A DNA stretch of 64,000 bases from Pandoraea sputorum (GCF_000814845.2 NZ_CP010431.2:3038001-3102000), one strand, 5' to 3'; shown: positions 1-9,526, counted from the stretch's first letter. Translations and numbers: made by a program. Notes: a model not told the origin generated them from the sequence alone.

Positions 1-69
1 CTGGCCAGCCCACTTGGGGGTCTGGCCACCGCACTCGGTACAGATATAGACGGTCTTGGCTTTAGCCAT
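1..69 (-). CDS. radA: DNA repair protein RadA, N-terminal fragment (cut by window edge)
   Basis: Only the first 23 codons lie in the window, reading leftwards from the ATG at 67-69. They encode MAKAKTVYICTECGGQTPKW and three more residues, the typical RadA start. It includes the first half (CTEC) of the four-cysteine zinc finger that precedes the RecA-like ATPase. RadA is a RecA-related branch-migration and DNA repair ATPase. It follows alr on the same strand with a 22-base gap, so the two are probably co-transcribed. The rest of the gene is outside the window. Confidence 0.9.
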   Translation of the reverse strand, partial: MAKAKTVYICTECGGQTPKWAGQ

Positions 70-91
70 GCAGGCAATCCTGTCGCGCGGT

Positions 92-1162
92 TCAGACGGC
101 GTGGATCGGTACGCGACGCGCCACCGCACACATCAGTTCATAACCCAGCGTACCAGCCGAGGCGGCGACTTCGTCGATGCACAGGCCGCGCCCCCACAAG
201 GTAACGGACGCCCCCACGCGCGCCTGCGGCACCGGGGTGAGATCGACAGACAACATGTCCATCGATACGCGGCCAACGGTGCGCGTGCGCACGCCGTCCA
301 CCAGAATCGGCGTACCCGTGGGCGCGACACGCGGATAGCCGTCGGCATAACCACATGCCACGGTGCCTACGCGCATCGGCGTCTGCGCAACGAACGAACT
401 GCCGTAGCCCACTGAGCCACCGGCAGGCACGTCCTGAATGCCGATGAGTTCGGCTTCGAGTGTCTGCGTCGGCTGAAGGTCGAGTTGCGCGGCCGTGACT
501 TCCAACCCCTTCGGCGAAGAACCGTAGAGCATGATGCCGGGGCGCACCCACGCACCATGCGCAGTCGGATGGAACAGCGTGGCGGCCGAGTTAGACAGGC
601 TGCGCTCGCCCGGCACGTCGCAAGCGCCGCGCTCGAACGTCTCCATCTGGTGCGCGATGCCCCGCTCGCCGTCGGCGTCGGAGAAGTGCGTCATCAGCAC
701 GATCTGACTCACACCGGGGATGGCACGTGCGCGCTCCCACGCGGCGCGAAAGCGCTCCGGCGCGAAACCGAGGCGGTTCATGCCGGAGTTCATCTTGAGC
801 TGGATATTGAGCGGCTTCGTTAACCGCGTGGTCTCGAGCATGCGCAACTGTTCGTCGCTATGCACCGTGGTCGTCAGACCGTACTTGTCGACGATGGCGA
901 GGTCTTCGGGCTTGAAGAACCCTTCGAGCAGCAGGATCGGACCAGCCCAGCCCAGCTCTCGCAGGCGCACGGCCTCATCGAGGTCGAGCAGGCCGAAACC
1001 ATCGGTGTCACGCAATCCGGGGTAAGCGTTTTCGATGCCGTGTCCGTAGGCATTGGCCTTGACCACCGCCCAGACTTTGCTGTTGGGGGCGTGACGGCGG
1101 GCGACATCGAGATTATGGGCGAGTGCTGCGGTATGAATCGAAGCTTTGATTGGACGAGGCAT
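92..1162 (-). CDS. alr: Alanine racemase
   Basis: PLP-dependent cytosolic racemase that converts L-alanine to D-alanine for peptidoglycan. About 356 residues, normal for the family. The PLP-binding lysine is in [10 protein letters not shown] near residue 35. The second catalytic base, a tyrosine, is in VGYGSSF near residue 250. [10 protein letters not shown] is the conserved C-terminal beta-domain segment. I chose the ATG at 1162 (MPRPIKASI), which matches where family members begin. An in-frame ATG at 1198 would add 12 residues. It sits upstream of radA on the same strand and divergent from lplT. Confidence 0.95.
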   Translation of the reverse strand: MPRPIKASIHTAALAHNLDVARRHAPNSKVWAVVKANAYGHGIENAYPGLRDTDGFGLLDLDEAVRLRELGWAGPILLLEGFFKPEDLAIVDKYGLTTTVHSDEQLRMLETTRLTKPLNIQLKMNSGMNRLGFAPERFRAAWERARAIPGVSQIVLMTHFSDADGERGIAHQMETFERGACDVPGERSLSNSAATLFHPTAHGAWVRPGIMLYGSSPKGLEVTAAQLDLQPTQTLEAELIGIQDVPAGGSVGYGSSFVAQTPMRVGTVACGYADGYPRVAPTGTPILVDGVRTRTVGRVSMDMLSVDLTPVPQARVGASVTLWGRGLCIDEVAASAGTLGYELMCAVARRVPIHAV

Positions 1163-1288
1163 GGCAGGATCGAATCTTAGGAGAAGCTGCGCCAGCATGG
1201 GCCGGCGGCATAACGCATCGGCATATTTTCGTGTTATAAAGCCGTGCGCACAACTTGTTTTGCCGAAATCTTTTTCCCGATAACAATA

Positions 1289-1303
1289 TCGGTCTCAGAC
1301 CGA
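1289..1303. repeat. Perfect 7-1-7 palindrome, possible operator
   Basis: TCGGTCT-C-AGACCGA is a perfect inverted repeat with a one-base centre. Its size suits a dimeric regulator. No regulator can be assigned from the sequence. Confidence 0.4.
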
Positions 1304-1420
1304 GGGCGACCGGGCGCCCGGCACGGGGGCTTCAAGACCGAACATACGGTCCATTAGCGACTTTTGCATGGCCGATGAGCGCAGATACCCCTGTGTTTAA
1401 GCCCGGTTTCTTCCCGTATG

Positions 1421-1440
1421 GGTATCCCTGACGGGATACC
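1421..1440. repeat. Perfect 8-bp hairpin upstream of lplT
   Basis: GGTATCCC-TGAC-GGGATACC forms a perfect 8-bp stem with a 4-base loop, ending 60 bases before the lplT start. No T-run follows, so it is not a standard terminator. It could be an operator or an RNA leader structure. Confidence 0.4.
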
Positions 1441-1500
1441 GCGGATTCCGACAACCGAGACACGCAAGTTTTACGCCGCACGGGATCGACTCAAGTACCG

Positions 1501-2793
1501 ATGAAGAAAGGCTTTTATACCATCATGGCCGCGCAGTTTTTTTCGTCGCTGGCCGACAATGCATTGCTAATTGCCGCAATCGCACTCCTGAAGGATCTGC
1601 ATTCCCCGCAGTGGATGACACCACTGCTCAAACTCTTCTTCGTTCTCTCGTACGTCATTCTCGCCGCCTACGTCGGTGCATTCGCCGACTCGATGCCCAA
1701 GGGCAAGGTCATGTTCATCAGCAACACGATCAAGGTCGTGGGCTGCATGATGATGCTGTTCGGCTCGCATCCGTTGATTGCGTACGGCGTGGTGGGCTTC
1801 GGCGCAGCGGCGTACTCACCTGCGAAGTACGGCATTCTCACGGAGCTATTGCCCGCCGAGAAACTCGTCGCGGCGAACGGCTGGATCGAAGGGTTGACCG
1901 TCAGTTCGATCATTCTCGGCACCGTACTCGGCGGTGCGCTTATCAGTCCGCACATATCCGCATGGGTGCTGCATCACACCCCTGAGGTGATCAGCTCGCC
2001 GGCGATGGCCGCGATGATCATCATCATGGGCATTTACGTGATTGCCGCGCTGTTCAATCTGCGTATTCCCGATACCGGCGCACGCTATGCGCGTCAGGAA
2101 CGCAATCCGATCAAGTTGATCTCCGACTTCGCCGATTGCTTCGTCACGCTGTGGCGCGACAAGCTGGGCCAGATCTCGCTCGCCGTCACGACGCTGTTCT
2201 GGGGAGCCGGCGCGACGCTCCAGTTCATCGTGCTGCGCTGGGCCGAAAAAGCCCTCGGCATGACGCTTTCCGAAGGCGCGATCCTGCAAGCCGTGTCGGC
2301 TGTGGGTGTGGCCATCGGCGCGGTCGTCGCCGCCTCGCGCATTCCGCTCAAGCGCTCGCTGTCAGTGCTACCGGTCGGCATTGCCATGGGGATTGCCGTC
2401 ATGGCGATGGCGTTCTTCTCGAAGGACCTGCTGCCCTGGGGCACCGAATGGAAGGTGCCGCTGTATCTGATCGTCTCGTATATCTTCCTGATCATCGTCG
2501 GCGCGCTCGCGGGTTTCTTCGTGGTGCCGATGAATGCCCTGCTCCAGCACCGTGGCCACGTGCTGCTCTCGGCCGGTCACTCCATCGCCGTGCAGAACTT
2601 CAACGAGAACCTGTCGGTGCTGATCATGTTGTGCCTCTACGCACTGCTGATCTGGTTCAATGTGCCGGTCGGGGTCGTGATCATTCTCTTCGGGTTGTTC
2701 GTGTCGGGCACGATGTGGCTCGTCATGAAGCGTCATCAGGCCAATCAGCGCGAATTCGATTCGGTCGCGCTCATTGGCGAAGTCAAGCATTGA
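1501..2793 (+). CDS. lplT: Lysophospholipid transporter LplT
   Basis: Major-facilitator-family inner-membrane protein of 430 residues. LplT moves lysophospholipids from the outer to the inner leaflet for re-acylation. The N-terminus (FYTIMAAQFFSSLADNALLI) matches the family's first membrane segment, and about 12 hydrophobic segments follow. The family's usual partner, acyltransferase Aas, is not fused or adjacent here. thiD begins one base after the stop codon, so the two are likely co-transcribed. The start ATG at 1501 has no strong Shine-Dalgarno. Confidence 0.9.
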   Translation: MKKGFYTIMAAQFFSSLADNALLIAAIALLKDLHSPQWMTPLLKLFFVLSYVILAAYVGAFADSMPKGKVMFISNTIKVVGCMMMLFGSHPLIAYGVVGFGAAAYSPAKYGILTELLPAEKLVAANGWIEGLTVSSIILGTVLGGALISPHISAWVLHHTPEVISSPAMAAMIIIMGIYVIAALFNLRIPDTGARYARQERNPIKLISDFADCFVTLWRDKLGQISLAVTTLFWGAGATLQFIVLRWAEKALGMTLSEGAILQAVSAVGVAIGAVVAASRIPLKRSLSVLPVGIAMGIAVMAMAFFSKDLLPWGTEWKVPLYLIVSYIFLIIVGALAGFFVVPMNALLQHRGHVLLSAGHSIAVQNFNENLSVLIMLCLYALLIWFNVPVGVVIILFGLFVSGTMWLVMKRHQANQREFDSVALIGEVKH

Positions 2794-2794
2794 T

Positions 2795-3637
2795 ATGAAT
2801 TTGCGGCAGCCTTCCCAAGCACGTCAGTCGTCCATTCCCATCGCCCTCACCATCGCCGGTTCTGACTCCGGCGGTGGCGCAGGCATTCAGGCCGACCTCA
2901 AGACCTTTTCCGCCCTCGGTGCCTACGGTGCCAGCGTGATTACGGCGCTCACCGCACAGAACACGCAGGGCGTGACAGGTATTCACACGCCGCCCGCAAG
3001 TTTTGTGACGGCGCAGATGGACGCCGTCTTTCAGGATCTGGAGGTCGATGCCGTCAAGCTCGGCATGCTCGCTAACGCGGATGTCGTGCGCGCCGTGGCC
3101 GCCGGGCTGCGTCAGTACAAGCCGCGCTTCGTCGTGCTCGACACGGTCATGATCTCGAAGAGCGGCCACGCGCTGCTGCAACCGGATGCGGTCGCAGCCT
3201 TGCGCGACGAACTGCTGCCGCTGGCCGATCTCATCACGCCGAATCTGCCGGAAGCGGCAGCATTGCTGGGGGTAGAAGCCGCGACGGACGAAGCCGAGAT
3301 GGAGCGCCAGGCACAGGCACTGCGGGCGCTCGGCGCACGCAACGTGCTGGTCAAAGGGGGGCATCTGGCGGGAGATCTGAGCCCGGACTGGCTCGTGAGT
3401 GCGGCTGGCGTCGAGCGGTTCAACGCGCCGCGCATCGCTGCCCATAATACGCACGGCACGGGCTGCACGCTCTCCGCTGCGCTCGCCGCACTCCGCCCGC
3501 GTCGCAACGGCTGGTCGGACACCGTGCGCGACGCAAAGGCGTATCTCAACGGCGCGCTTGCCGCCAGCGACGAACTTCAGATCGGCAAAGGCATTGGGCC
3601 GGTCCACCACTTCCACGCCGTCTGGCCGAAAGACTGA
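2795..3637 (+). CDS. thiD: Hydroxymethylpyrimidine/phosphomethylpyrimidine kinase
   Basis: Ribokinase-fold kinase that phosphorylates HMP and HMP-P to HMP-PP in thiamine biosynthesis. Motifs seen: TIAGSDSGGGAGIQADLKTF near the N-terminus (substrate loop), TPNLPEAAALLG, and the C-terminal HGTGCTLSAAL (anion hole and catalytic region). 280 residues from the ATG at 2795; an in-frame TTG at 2774 would add seven and overlap lplT. Its stop is followed 72 bases later by the end of the convergent DUF1853 gene, with no clear terminator between. Confidence 0.95.
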   Translation: MNLRQPSQARQSSIPIALTIAGSDSGGGAGIQADLKTFSALGAYGASVITALTAQNTQGVTGIHTPPASFVTAQMDAVFQDLEVDAVKLGMLANADVVRAVAAGLRQYKPRFVVLDTVMISKSGHALLQPDAVAALRDELLPLADLITPNLPEAAALLGVEAATDEAEMERQAQALRALGARNVLVKGGHLAGDLSPDWLVSAAGVERFNAPRIAAHNTHGTGCTLSAALAALRPRRNGWSDTVRDAKAYLNGALAASDELQIGKGIGPVHHFHAVWPKD

Positions 3638-3709
3638 GCGCAAGATCAAGAAGCGGATGCGGCGCACCCGATGCGCCGTACGGTCGTGTCGCAGTCGCCC
3701 GATCCAGCG

Positions 3710-4825
3710 TCAGAGCGATGGCGCGGCGTCGGCACTCTGCGCCAGTGCGCGTCGCGCAGCGGCGTCTGCCCGCTCACTGAGTTCTTCGATGCGATGCCGT
3801 GCACGCGGTGCCCAGAAGTCGGGGACGATGAAACCCCGCTCGCATTCGAACCAGGCCCCGTCAGCCTCCCCGCCAACACCTCTTCTCAACGCAACGAGCA
3901 GCAGCGGCTCCGCGACGCCTCGCTCATGCCAGTGCGTCTCGATGCGGGCGCGCATGGCCTCCAGCGAGAGCACCGCCGAAGCTTCGACGCGTGCGGGCGC
4001 AAGCCAGCGCGCGCGCGGCAGCATGGCCCACGCCTGATGCGACGACGCCGACTGCGCGTGCGACCACCACGCATCGGGCGTCGCCCACCAGCCTCTGCCA
4101 TGCCCCTCGGACACCAGTTGCGGCAGCTGCCCCTGCTGCCCGAGCGGATGAAATAGCCATCCCTTGAGATACACCTGAGGCAGCCACGGCCCGTCGGCAG
4201 GGAGTGCACTGCGTGCGGCGTCAAGCGTGGTCAGGCGCAATTGATGACCGAGCAACCGCGCCACCTTGTCTGCCAGACTGTCGGCGAGATTGGGGCCCAG
4301 CCAACGAAACTGGAGCGCGCGCTCGTCGAGCGTACCCGGCGCGCCCGGCATATCCGCCATATCCGATGATTCCGGCGGAACGAACAGATACAGCTTCACG
4401 GCCAGTTCCCAATGCAACAACTGGCGATCGGCGCGACGCGTCAGAAGAAAGTCGCACTCTCCAAGCGTCATGTTGCCGCGCCGGGCGTCGCGAACCTGCA
4501 GCCCGGCAGCGTGCAGATCGAATTGCGGGCTATGCAGCAACGCGAAGTGCAGCAATTGCTCTGCATAGCGCCCCAGACGGTGGCTCTCTCCGCGCGCCAG
4601 CATCTCATGCAACGGCGCGGGATCGGCATCACAGGCGAGCAGCCAGTCGTGAAGGACTTGAGAGGGGAAGACGGGTTCGGCGTTGAAGTGCGCGAGTGCC
4701 GCCGGGAATCGGGCGGCACTGAGCAGATCGGCGGACAGCAATAACCACGCGAGGTCGCGCACCGGCGCCTCGCGCAGCGTTTCGATCAGTTCGCCGTAGG
4801 CTTGTGGTCCGGAGTCGATTCGCAC
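3710..4825 (-). CDS. DUF1853 family protein
   Basis: A 371-residue protein that I place in the DUF1853 family by overall resemblance; its function is unknown. Features seen: RLGRYAEQLLHFALLH, then DFLLTRRADRQLLHWELAVKLYL, with acidic and lysine residues arranged as in nuclease-like domains (an inference, not a demonstrated activity). No signal peptide or membrane segment. Its start lies 40 bases inside the 3' end of the uracil-DNA glycosylase gene, so translation is probably coupled. That link to a DNA repair enzyme is the only functional clue. Confidence 0.75.
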   Translation of the reverse strand: MRIDSGPQAYGELIETLREAPVRDLAWLLLSADLLSAARFPAALAHFNAEPVFPSQVLHDWLLACDADPAPLHEMLARGESHRLGRYAEQLLHFALLHSPQFDLHAAGLQVRDARRGNMTLGECDFLLTRRADRQLLHWELAVKLYLFVPPESSDMADMPGAPGTLDERALQFRWLGPNLADSLADKVARLLGHQLRLTTLDAARSALPADGPWLPQVYLKGWLFHPLGQQGQLPQLVSEGHGRGWWATPDAWWSHAQSASSHQAWAMLPRARWLAPARVEASAVLSLEAMRARIETHWHERGVAEPLLLVALRRGVGGEADGAWFECERGFIVPDFWAPRARHRIEELSERADAAARRALAQSADAAPSL

Positions 4826-5895
4826 ACGGCCTCATAGGTAGCCCGCGCCAGGCACCAATCCGTCCAGGCCTTGGCCTTGTCGGGCAGACTGCGTAACAGA
4901 TAGGCCGGATGGTACGTCACGATCACCGGCACCCCTTCGTACTCATGCACGCGTCCGCGCAAGCTGGCGATGCTCGCCTGCGTGCGCAAAATGCTCTGTG
5001 CCGCAAAGCGGCCCATCACCACGATCACGCGCGGCTTGAGCAACGCGACCTGACGCTTCAGATAAGGCTCGCAACTCGCCACTTCCGCCGGTTCCGGATC
5101 GCGGTTGTTCGGTGGACGGCACTTGAGCACGTTGGCGATATACACGTTCTCGCCTCGCCGCAACGCCGACGCCCTGAGCATGTTATCGAGCAGCTTACCC
5201 GCCTGACCGACGAACGGCTCACCCTGCAAGTCCTCCTGCTGCCCGGGCGCTTCGCCCACCAGCAGCCAGTCGGCCTCGCGGTCGCCAACGCCGAAGACCG
5301 TCTGTGTGCGCTTCTCGCACAAACCGCACAAACGGCAACCGGCAACGCGCTCCGTGAGCGCTTCCCAGTCCAGCGTCTCCACGCCCGGCAATGCGGGACG
5401 CGACGGCGCGTCCTCGCCCGCATCGCGCACGATCGACCACAGCGCGGCATCGGCGGCGGCATCGCCATCGCCGTTACCTTCGCTGTCAAGCCACATCGGG
5501 ATGTCGTCGGGCGGCATGTCGGAGGAGGCGCGACGCGAAGTCTCCCGTGCCACCGGCGCCGGCGCGAAGTCGCGCGGCGCGGGGGGTGTGGGAAGTGTGG
5601 CAGATGAAGGACGGGCAGGCGCATCGTCGAACGCGGACGGACGAGCAGCGGCAGGACGCGCAACACTCACCGGCGCGCCTGATGGCACCGCCGACGGTGT
5701 GACGTCCCACGGCGGCAAGTCGTCACCTTGTGCAGCGCCCGGCGCATCGAGCGTCGCCACGTCGCCATGCTCGGCAGACGCCGCAGCCGCAACACCGGCG
5801 GACTGCGCCGTATGAGCTGCATTCGCCACAGCATCATTGGACATCCATACCGGCCACAGCCCGAACTCTTCCAGAATCGCTTTAGGCCACGGCAC
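4786..5895 (-). CDS. Family 4 uracil-DNA glycosylase with long N-terminal extension
   Basis: 369 residues. The C-terminal ~200 residues are a family 4, iron-sulfur uracil-DNA glycosylase, which removes uracil from DNA. Seen: a CRLC cysteine pair, GEAPGQQED (active-site motif), [13 protein letters not shown], a second cysteine pair spaced by 15 residues (CRPP...SCEP), and HPAYLLR near the end. The first ~165 residues are Ala/Pro-rich, low complexity and probably disordered; only the extreme N-terminus ([11 protein letters not shown]) looks conserved. It overlaps rimI by 14 bases and DUF1853 by 40, so the run is an operon. Confidence 0.9.
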   Translation of the reverse strand: MPWPKAILEEFGLWPVWMSNDAVANAAHTAQSAGVAAAASAEHGDVATLDAPGAAQGDDLPPWDVTPSAVPSGAPVSVARPAAARPSAFDDAPARPSSATLPTPPAPRDFAPAPVARETSRRASSDMPPDDIPMWLDSEGNGDGDAAADAALWSIVRDAGEDAPSRPALPGVETLDWEALTERVAGCRLCGLCEKRTQTVFGVGDREADWLLVGEAPGQQEDLQGEPFVGQAGKLLDNMLRASALRRGENVYIANVLKCRPPNNRDPEPAEVASCEPYLKRQVALLKPRVIVVMGRFAAQSILRTQASIASLRGRVHEYEGVPVIVTYHPAYLLRSLPDKAKAWTDWCLARATYEAVCESTPDHKPTAN

Positions 5896-6361
5896 GATCG
5901 GTCTCCCACGACAGGCGCATCACAATGGCGTCTTCACGACGCCCACTCGCCGGATAGTATCCCTTGCGCCGGCCGATCTGCACGAAACCGAAACGCTCGT
6001 AAATGCGCAACGCGCGCACATTGGACGGACGCACCTCCAGGAGCACGCCGCCCATGCCCTGCTCACGCGAGACACGCACGATCTCCTGCAACAACTGCAC
6101 GCCGAGCCCGTTGCCCTGCATTTCGGGCACGACACAGACATTGAGTAGATGCGATTCGTCGACGACCGGCATCAGCAAGAAATAGCCGAGCAACGTACCG
6201 TCGACCGCCCGCAGGCAAACGCCCTGATGCCCCGCATCCAGTGAATCCGCGAAGTTCTGGCGCGTCCACGGAAACGGGTACGCGCGCACTTCGACCGCGA
6301 CGACTTCGTCGAGGTCTGCCGGTGTCATCGGCAAATAGTGGTTCGGTCCAGCCTGCCGCAT
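5882..6361 (-). CDS. rimI: Ribosomal protein bS18 N-acetyltransferase RimI
   Basis: 159-residue GNAT acetyltransferase that acetylates the N-terminal alanine of ribosomal protein S18. Acetyl-CoA loop: VVPEMQGNGLGVQLLQEIV. Also seen: LLEVRPSNVRALRIYERFGF and RKGYYP, typical of RimI. Its ATG shares one base with the tsaB stop (TGATG), so it is translationally coupled to tsaB, a pairing common in proteobacteria. The target S18 gene (rpsR) is elsewhere in this window. Confidence 0.93.
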   Translation of the reverse strand: MRQAGPNHYLPMTPADLDEVVAVEVRAYPFPWTRQNFADSLDAGHQGVCLRAVDGTLLGYFLLMPVVDESHLLNVCVVPEMQGNGLGVQLLQEIVRVSREQGMGGVLLEVRPSNVRALRIYERFGFVQIGRRKGYYPASGRREDAIVMRLSWETDRAVA

Positions 6362-7122
6362 CAGGACACCCCCTTGCCGCTCGCCTGCGCCGCTGCCTGC
6401 TTGATGGCTTCGCGCTCGGCGGTCGTCTGCGCCACTTTGTTACGGATGTAGACGGGCATGGCCTGATCGGCCGGGATGGCCTCGCCGCGAGCGAATGCCC
6501 GGGCGGCGAGCTCGGCGACGTGACGGGCGCGCGGCATGGCATCGGCCAGCACGGCCTGCGCCTGCGCGCTCGCCTGCAGACGTTCGCCGAAGGCCGCGAC
6601 GGCGTTGCCTGCGATGACGAATTCGGCGTCCGGTGCGCGCACCTGTTCGGCGGCATCCAATGACGGTGCCTGCACTTCCCGCCAGTCGCCCGTCGCGTCG
6701 TCCCAGACGTAATTGGCCCAGTAGGCTTCATTCATGCGCGCGTCGAGCGCGACGAGCACGCGCTGCGTGCCCACGCGCATGGCGCGCGCCGCTTCGGCAC
6801 AGGCGACGAGCGTGCCCACGGGGACGACCGGCAACCCGGCACCGAACGCCAGCCCCTGCGCTACACCACAGGCTGTACGCAGCCCGGTAAACGAACCTGG
6901 CCCCGCGCCAAAGGCAATCGCGTCGCAATCGGCCAGCGTCAGGCCAGCCTCGCGCAACACCTCGCGGGCGGCGGGAAGAATGTGCGTACTGGAAACCGGG
7001 CCAGTGTCGAGATGGCGTTCGGCTATAAGGGCCGGTGCGCCGCTGGCGGGATCATGGCGATACACGGCGACCGAACAGAACTCGGTCGAGGTATCGAGGG
7101 CAAGAAGCGTAATCGATGACAT
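6361..7122 (-). CDS. tsaB: tRNA N6-threonylcarbamoyladenosine (t6A) protein TsaB
   Basis: ASKHA-fold partner of TsaD and TsaE, needed for t6A37 on ANN-decoding tRNAs. LALDTSTEFCSVAVY at the N-terminus is the family start, and AFGAGPGSFTGLRTACGVAQ is the diagnostic central motif. I start at the ATG at 7122 (MSSITLLALDTSTE, 253 residues). An upstream in-frame ATG at 7197 gives an unrelated N-terminus. First gene of the tsaB-rimI-udg-DUF1853 run. Confidence 0.95.
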   Translation of the reverse strand: MSSITLLALDTSTEFCSVAVYRHDPASGAPALIAERHLDTGPVSSTHILPAAREVLREAGLTLADCDAIAFGAGPGSFTGLRTACGVAQGLAFGAGLPVVPVGTLVACAEAARAMRVGTQRVLVALDARMNEAYWANYVWDDATGDWREVQAPSLDAAEQVRAPDAEFVIAGNAVAAFGERLQASAQAQAVLADAMPRARHVAELAARAFARGEAIPADQAMPVYIRNKVAQTTAEREAIKQAAAQASGKGVS

Positions 7123-7588
7123 GGCGCTATTGTAATCGGCGGCGCGGCGCGCGATCCAGCGCGATGAAGGGATGGCCCGCAAGGAATACCGGGGCATGCC
7201 AGCGGACGCCTGACGACGCCCCGGGCCGGTTTGCGGTGCATTTGCCCCGCCGCAGAGCGCCCTTCCACAGACGCCTCACCACTCCGTGCAAATCCGAACG
7301 TGCATTTTTTCTGAAATGGGTATATAATCCGCGCTTCGCTTCGCGGGGCACCAAGTGTTACCCCGCCTGGCGACGAAAAACTGCGTTTTGCCCCAATCCT
7401 GTGATAAGCCGCTGTAGTTCTTGCCGGTACTGGCGTTCTTAGGAACGACCCGCCACCGTCCCCCGGCTTACGATACGGATTTCGATCCGCTTTCTGCCCC
7501 ATCCGCGATTTGCTTCCTGCTTGCGACGAATTGGGTTTGCCGATTGGCGCCAACGCCCCGACATAACCCTTAATCCGCAAGAGGATTC
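7123..7588. other. tsaB/helicase intergenic region with long helicase leader
   Basis: No gene seen. It holds the divergent tsaB promoter and, on the plus strand, a TATAAT box at 7323-7328. If that box is used, the helicase mRNA has a leader of roughly 250 bases. Near its 5' end lies a hairpin, GCGGGG (7343-7348) pairing with CCCCGC (7361-7366). Long structured leaders are common for cold-inducible RNA helicases; that role here is inferred. Confidence 0.5.
7300..7328 (+). promoter_or_regulatory. Candidate sigma70 promoter of the DEAD-box helicase gene
   Basis: A perfect -10 hexamer TATAAT sits at 7323-7328. The -35 region (GTGCAT, 17 bases upstream) is poor. No other consensus -10 is evident between it and the gene. 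Confidence 0.45.
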
Positions 7589-9475
7589 ATGGAACAGCCT
7601 TCCAAGCGGTCTGCCATCGCGCAGACGTATTTCCCGTCGTCCGAAGAAAATGAAAACGGCGCTGCCGCATCTGTTGAAGTCGCTACTGCCGACAACAACG
7701 ACGGCAAGCCCACGTTCGCCGAACTCGGCCTGAACGAAGCCATTCTCTCCGCCCTGACCACCGCCGGTTACACCCACCCGACGCCTGTCCAGCAGCGTGC
7801 GATTCCCGCCGCGCTGGCCGGTCGCGATCTGCTGGTGTCGAGCCCCACGGGTTCGGGCAAGACGGCCGCATTCATGCTGCCGGCCATCCACCGCTTCGCA
7901 GAAATGCAAGCCAGCGGCGAGCTGAGCGCCCGCACCGCACCGGCCGCGCATCCGCGCAACCAGCCGGCTGCCCCGGGCGAGAAGCCCCGCAAGGGCCAGC
8001 GCGTGCGCCGCGTCGCCGCGCAACCGCTGCTGCTCGTGCTCACGCCGACGCGTGAACTGGCACAACAGGTGTCGACCGCTGCCGATACCTACGGCAAGCA
8101 ACTGCGCCGCCTGCGCACGGTGAGCATTCTGGGCGGCATGCCCTACCCGCGTCAGCTCGAAATGCTGGCGAAGCAGCCGGAGATCATCGTGGCGACGCCG
8201 GGCCGTCTGCTCGACCACATCTCCAGCGGCAAGATCGATCTGTCGCAACTGATGATGCTGGTGCTCGACGAAGCCGACCGCATGCTCGACATGGGCTTCA
8301 TCGACGACATCCAGACCATCGTCGACGCCACGCCGGAAGCACGTCAAACGTTGCTCTTCTCGGCAACCATCGACGGCCGTATGGGTGAAATCACGCGTCG
8401 CCTGCTGCGCGATCCGGAAACCATCGAGATCACGCGCGGTAGCGACCAGCGTACTAACGAAAACATCGAGCAAACGCTGCACTATGTGGACGACCGCGCC
8501 CACAAGGACCGTCTGCTCACGCACCTGCTCGGCAACGATTCGCTCGACCAGGCCATCGTGTTTACGTCGACCAAGCGCGACGCCGACCTGCTGGCCGACC
8601 AACTCGAACAAGCCGGTTTCGACAGCGCCGCACTGCACGGCGACATGCCGCAAGGCGTGCGTAACCGTACGCTGCGCGCCCTGCGCGAGCGTCGTGTTCG
8701 CGTGCTGGTGGCCACGGACGTCGCCGCTCGCGGCATCGACGTGCCGGGTATCACGCACGTGTTCAACTACGATCTGCCGAAGTTCGCAGAAGACTACGTG
8801 CACCGAATCGGCCGTACGGGCCGTGCCGGTCGTCGTGGCGTGGCCGTGAGCCTCGCCGCACACGCTGAAATCGGTGCGGTGAAGCGCATTGAACGCTACA
8901 CGCGTCAGCCGCTGCCGGTGAACGTTGTGGCGGGCTTTGAGCCGCGCCGCTCGCCGCCGAAGGCTGGCGCTGGCGGCAAGCGTCCGGGGGGTCCGGGCCG
9001 TGGCGGTCCGCGTCATGGTCAGGGCAACGGTGGCGGCCGCTGGAGCAACAACGGCCCGCGTCAGGGTAATGGCGGCGGCTACGGTGGTGGCAACGGCGGC
9101 GGCTATCAGGGCGGTCAACGTTTCGGCGGCAACAAGCCGGCCGGTACGTTCGAGCGTCGCGAGAACACGGGCTACCAAGGTGGCTACCAGCAAGCCGAAG
9201 GTGGCAACACGGGTGGCAACGGTTTCTCGAACGGTAGCGCAACGGATCGCTTCGAGCGTCGCTCGCCGCGTCCGTTTGACGGCAACCGTCAGGATCGCGC
9301 CCCGCGTTCGTTCGAAGGTGGTCGTCCGTCTGAAGGCGGCTATCGCCAGGACCGTGGCACCCGCAGCTTCGACGGCCAACGTCAGGATCGCGGCTTCGGC
9401 GGCAATCGTGGCAACGGCGGTAACGGTGGCTACGGTGGCAACGGCGGCGGCTACAACAAGCGTCGCGGCGACTAA
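7589..9475 (+). CDS. RhlE-type DEAD-box ATP-dependent RNA helicase with Gly/Arg-rich tail
   Basis: 628 residues. Helicase core: Q motif (PTPVQQRAIP), Walker A SPTGSGKT at 85-92, TPTREL, ATPGRL, DEAD near 227, SAT, a VATDVAARGID block and HRIGRTGRAG. The last ~170 residues are Gly/Arg/Asn/Tyr-rich with many GGYGG and RxDR-type repeats, a likely RNA-binding, disordered tail. Role: RNA unwinding in ribosome assembly or mRNA turnover, often cold induced. The start ATG has a good Shine-Dalgarno (AGAGGA). Transcription ends at the strong terminator at 9527-9574. The exact paralogue (rhlE1, rhlE2 or other) cannot be decided here. Confidence 0.93.
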   Translation: MEQPSKRSAIAQTYFPSSEENENGAAASVEVATADNNDGKPTFAELGLNEAILSALTTAGYTHPTPVQQRAIPAALAGRDLLVSSPTGSGKTAAFMLPAIHRFAEMQASGELSARTAPAAHPRNQPAAPGEKPRKGQRVRRVAAQPLLLVLTPTRELAQQVSTAADTYGKQLRRLRTVSILGGMPYPRQLEMLAKQPEIIVATPGRLLDHISSGKIDLSQLMMLVLDEADRMLDMGFIDDIQTIVDATPEARQTLLFSATIDGRMGEITRRLLRDPETIEITRGSDQRTNENIEQTLHYVDDRAHKDRLLTHLLGNDSLDQAIVFTSTKRDADLLADQLEQAGFDSAALHGDMPQGVRNRTLRALRERRVRVLVATDVAARGIDVPGITHVFNYDLPKFAEDYVHRIGRTGRAGRRGVAVSLAAHAEIGAVKRIERYTRQPLPVNVVAGFEPRRSPPKAGAGGKRPGGPGRGGPRHGQGNGGGRWSNNGPRQGNGGGYGGGNGGGYQGGQRFGGNKPAGTFERRENTGYQGGYQQAEGGNTGGNGFSNGSATDRFERRSPRPFDGNRQDRAPRSFEGGRPSEGGYRQDRGTRSFDGQRQDRGFGGNRGNGGNGGYGGNGGGYNKRRGD

Positions 9476-9526
9476 GCCAACGGATATCGGCGAGACGGGA
9501 TAATCTCCCGTCTTACGCGAATCGAC

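Larger units (their letters stand above)
1163..1500. other. Divergent alr/lplT intergenic region
   Basis: No convincing gene. This 338-base stretch must hold the promoters of alr (leftward) and lplT (rightward), but I cannot pick out clear -35/-10 pairs. It contains two perfect inverted repeats, at 1289-1303 and 1421-1440, listed separately. Confidence 0.6.
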
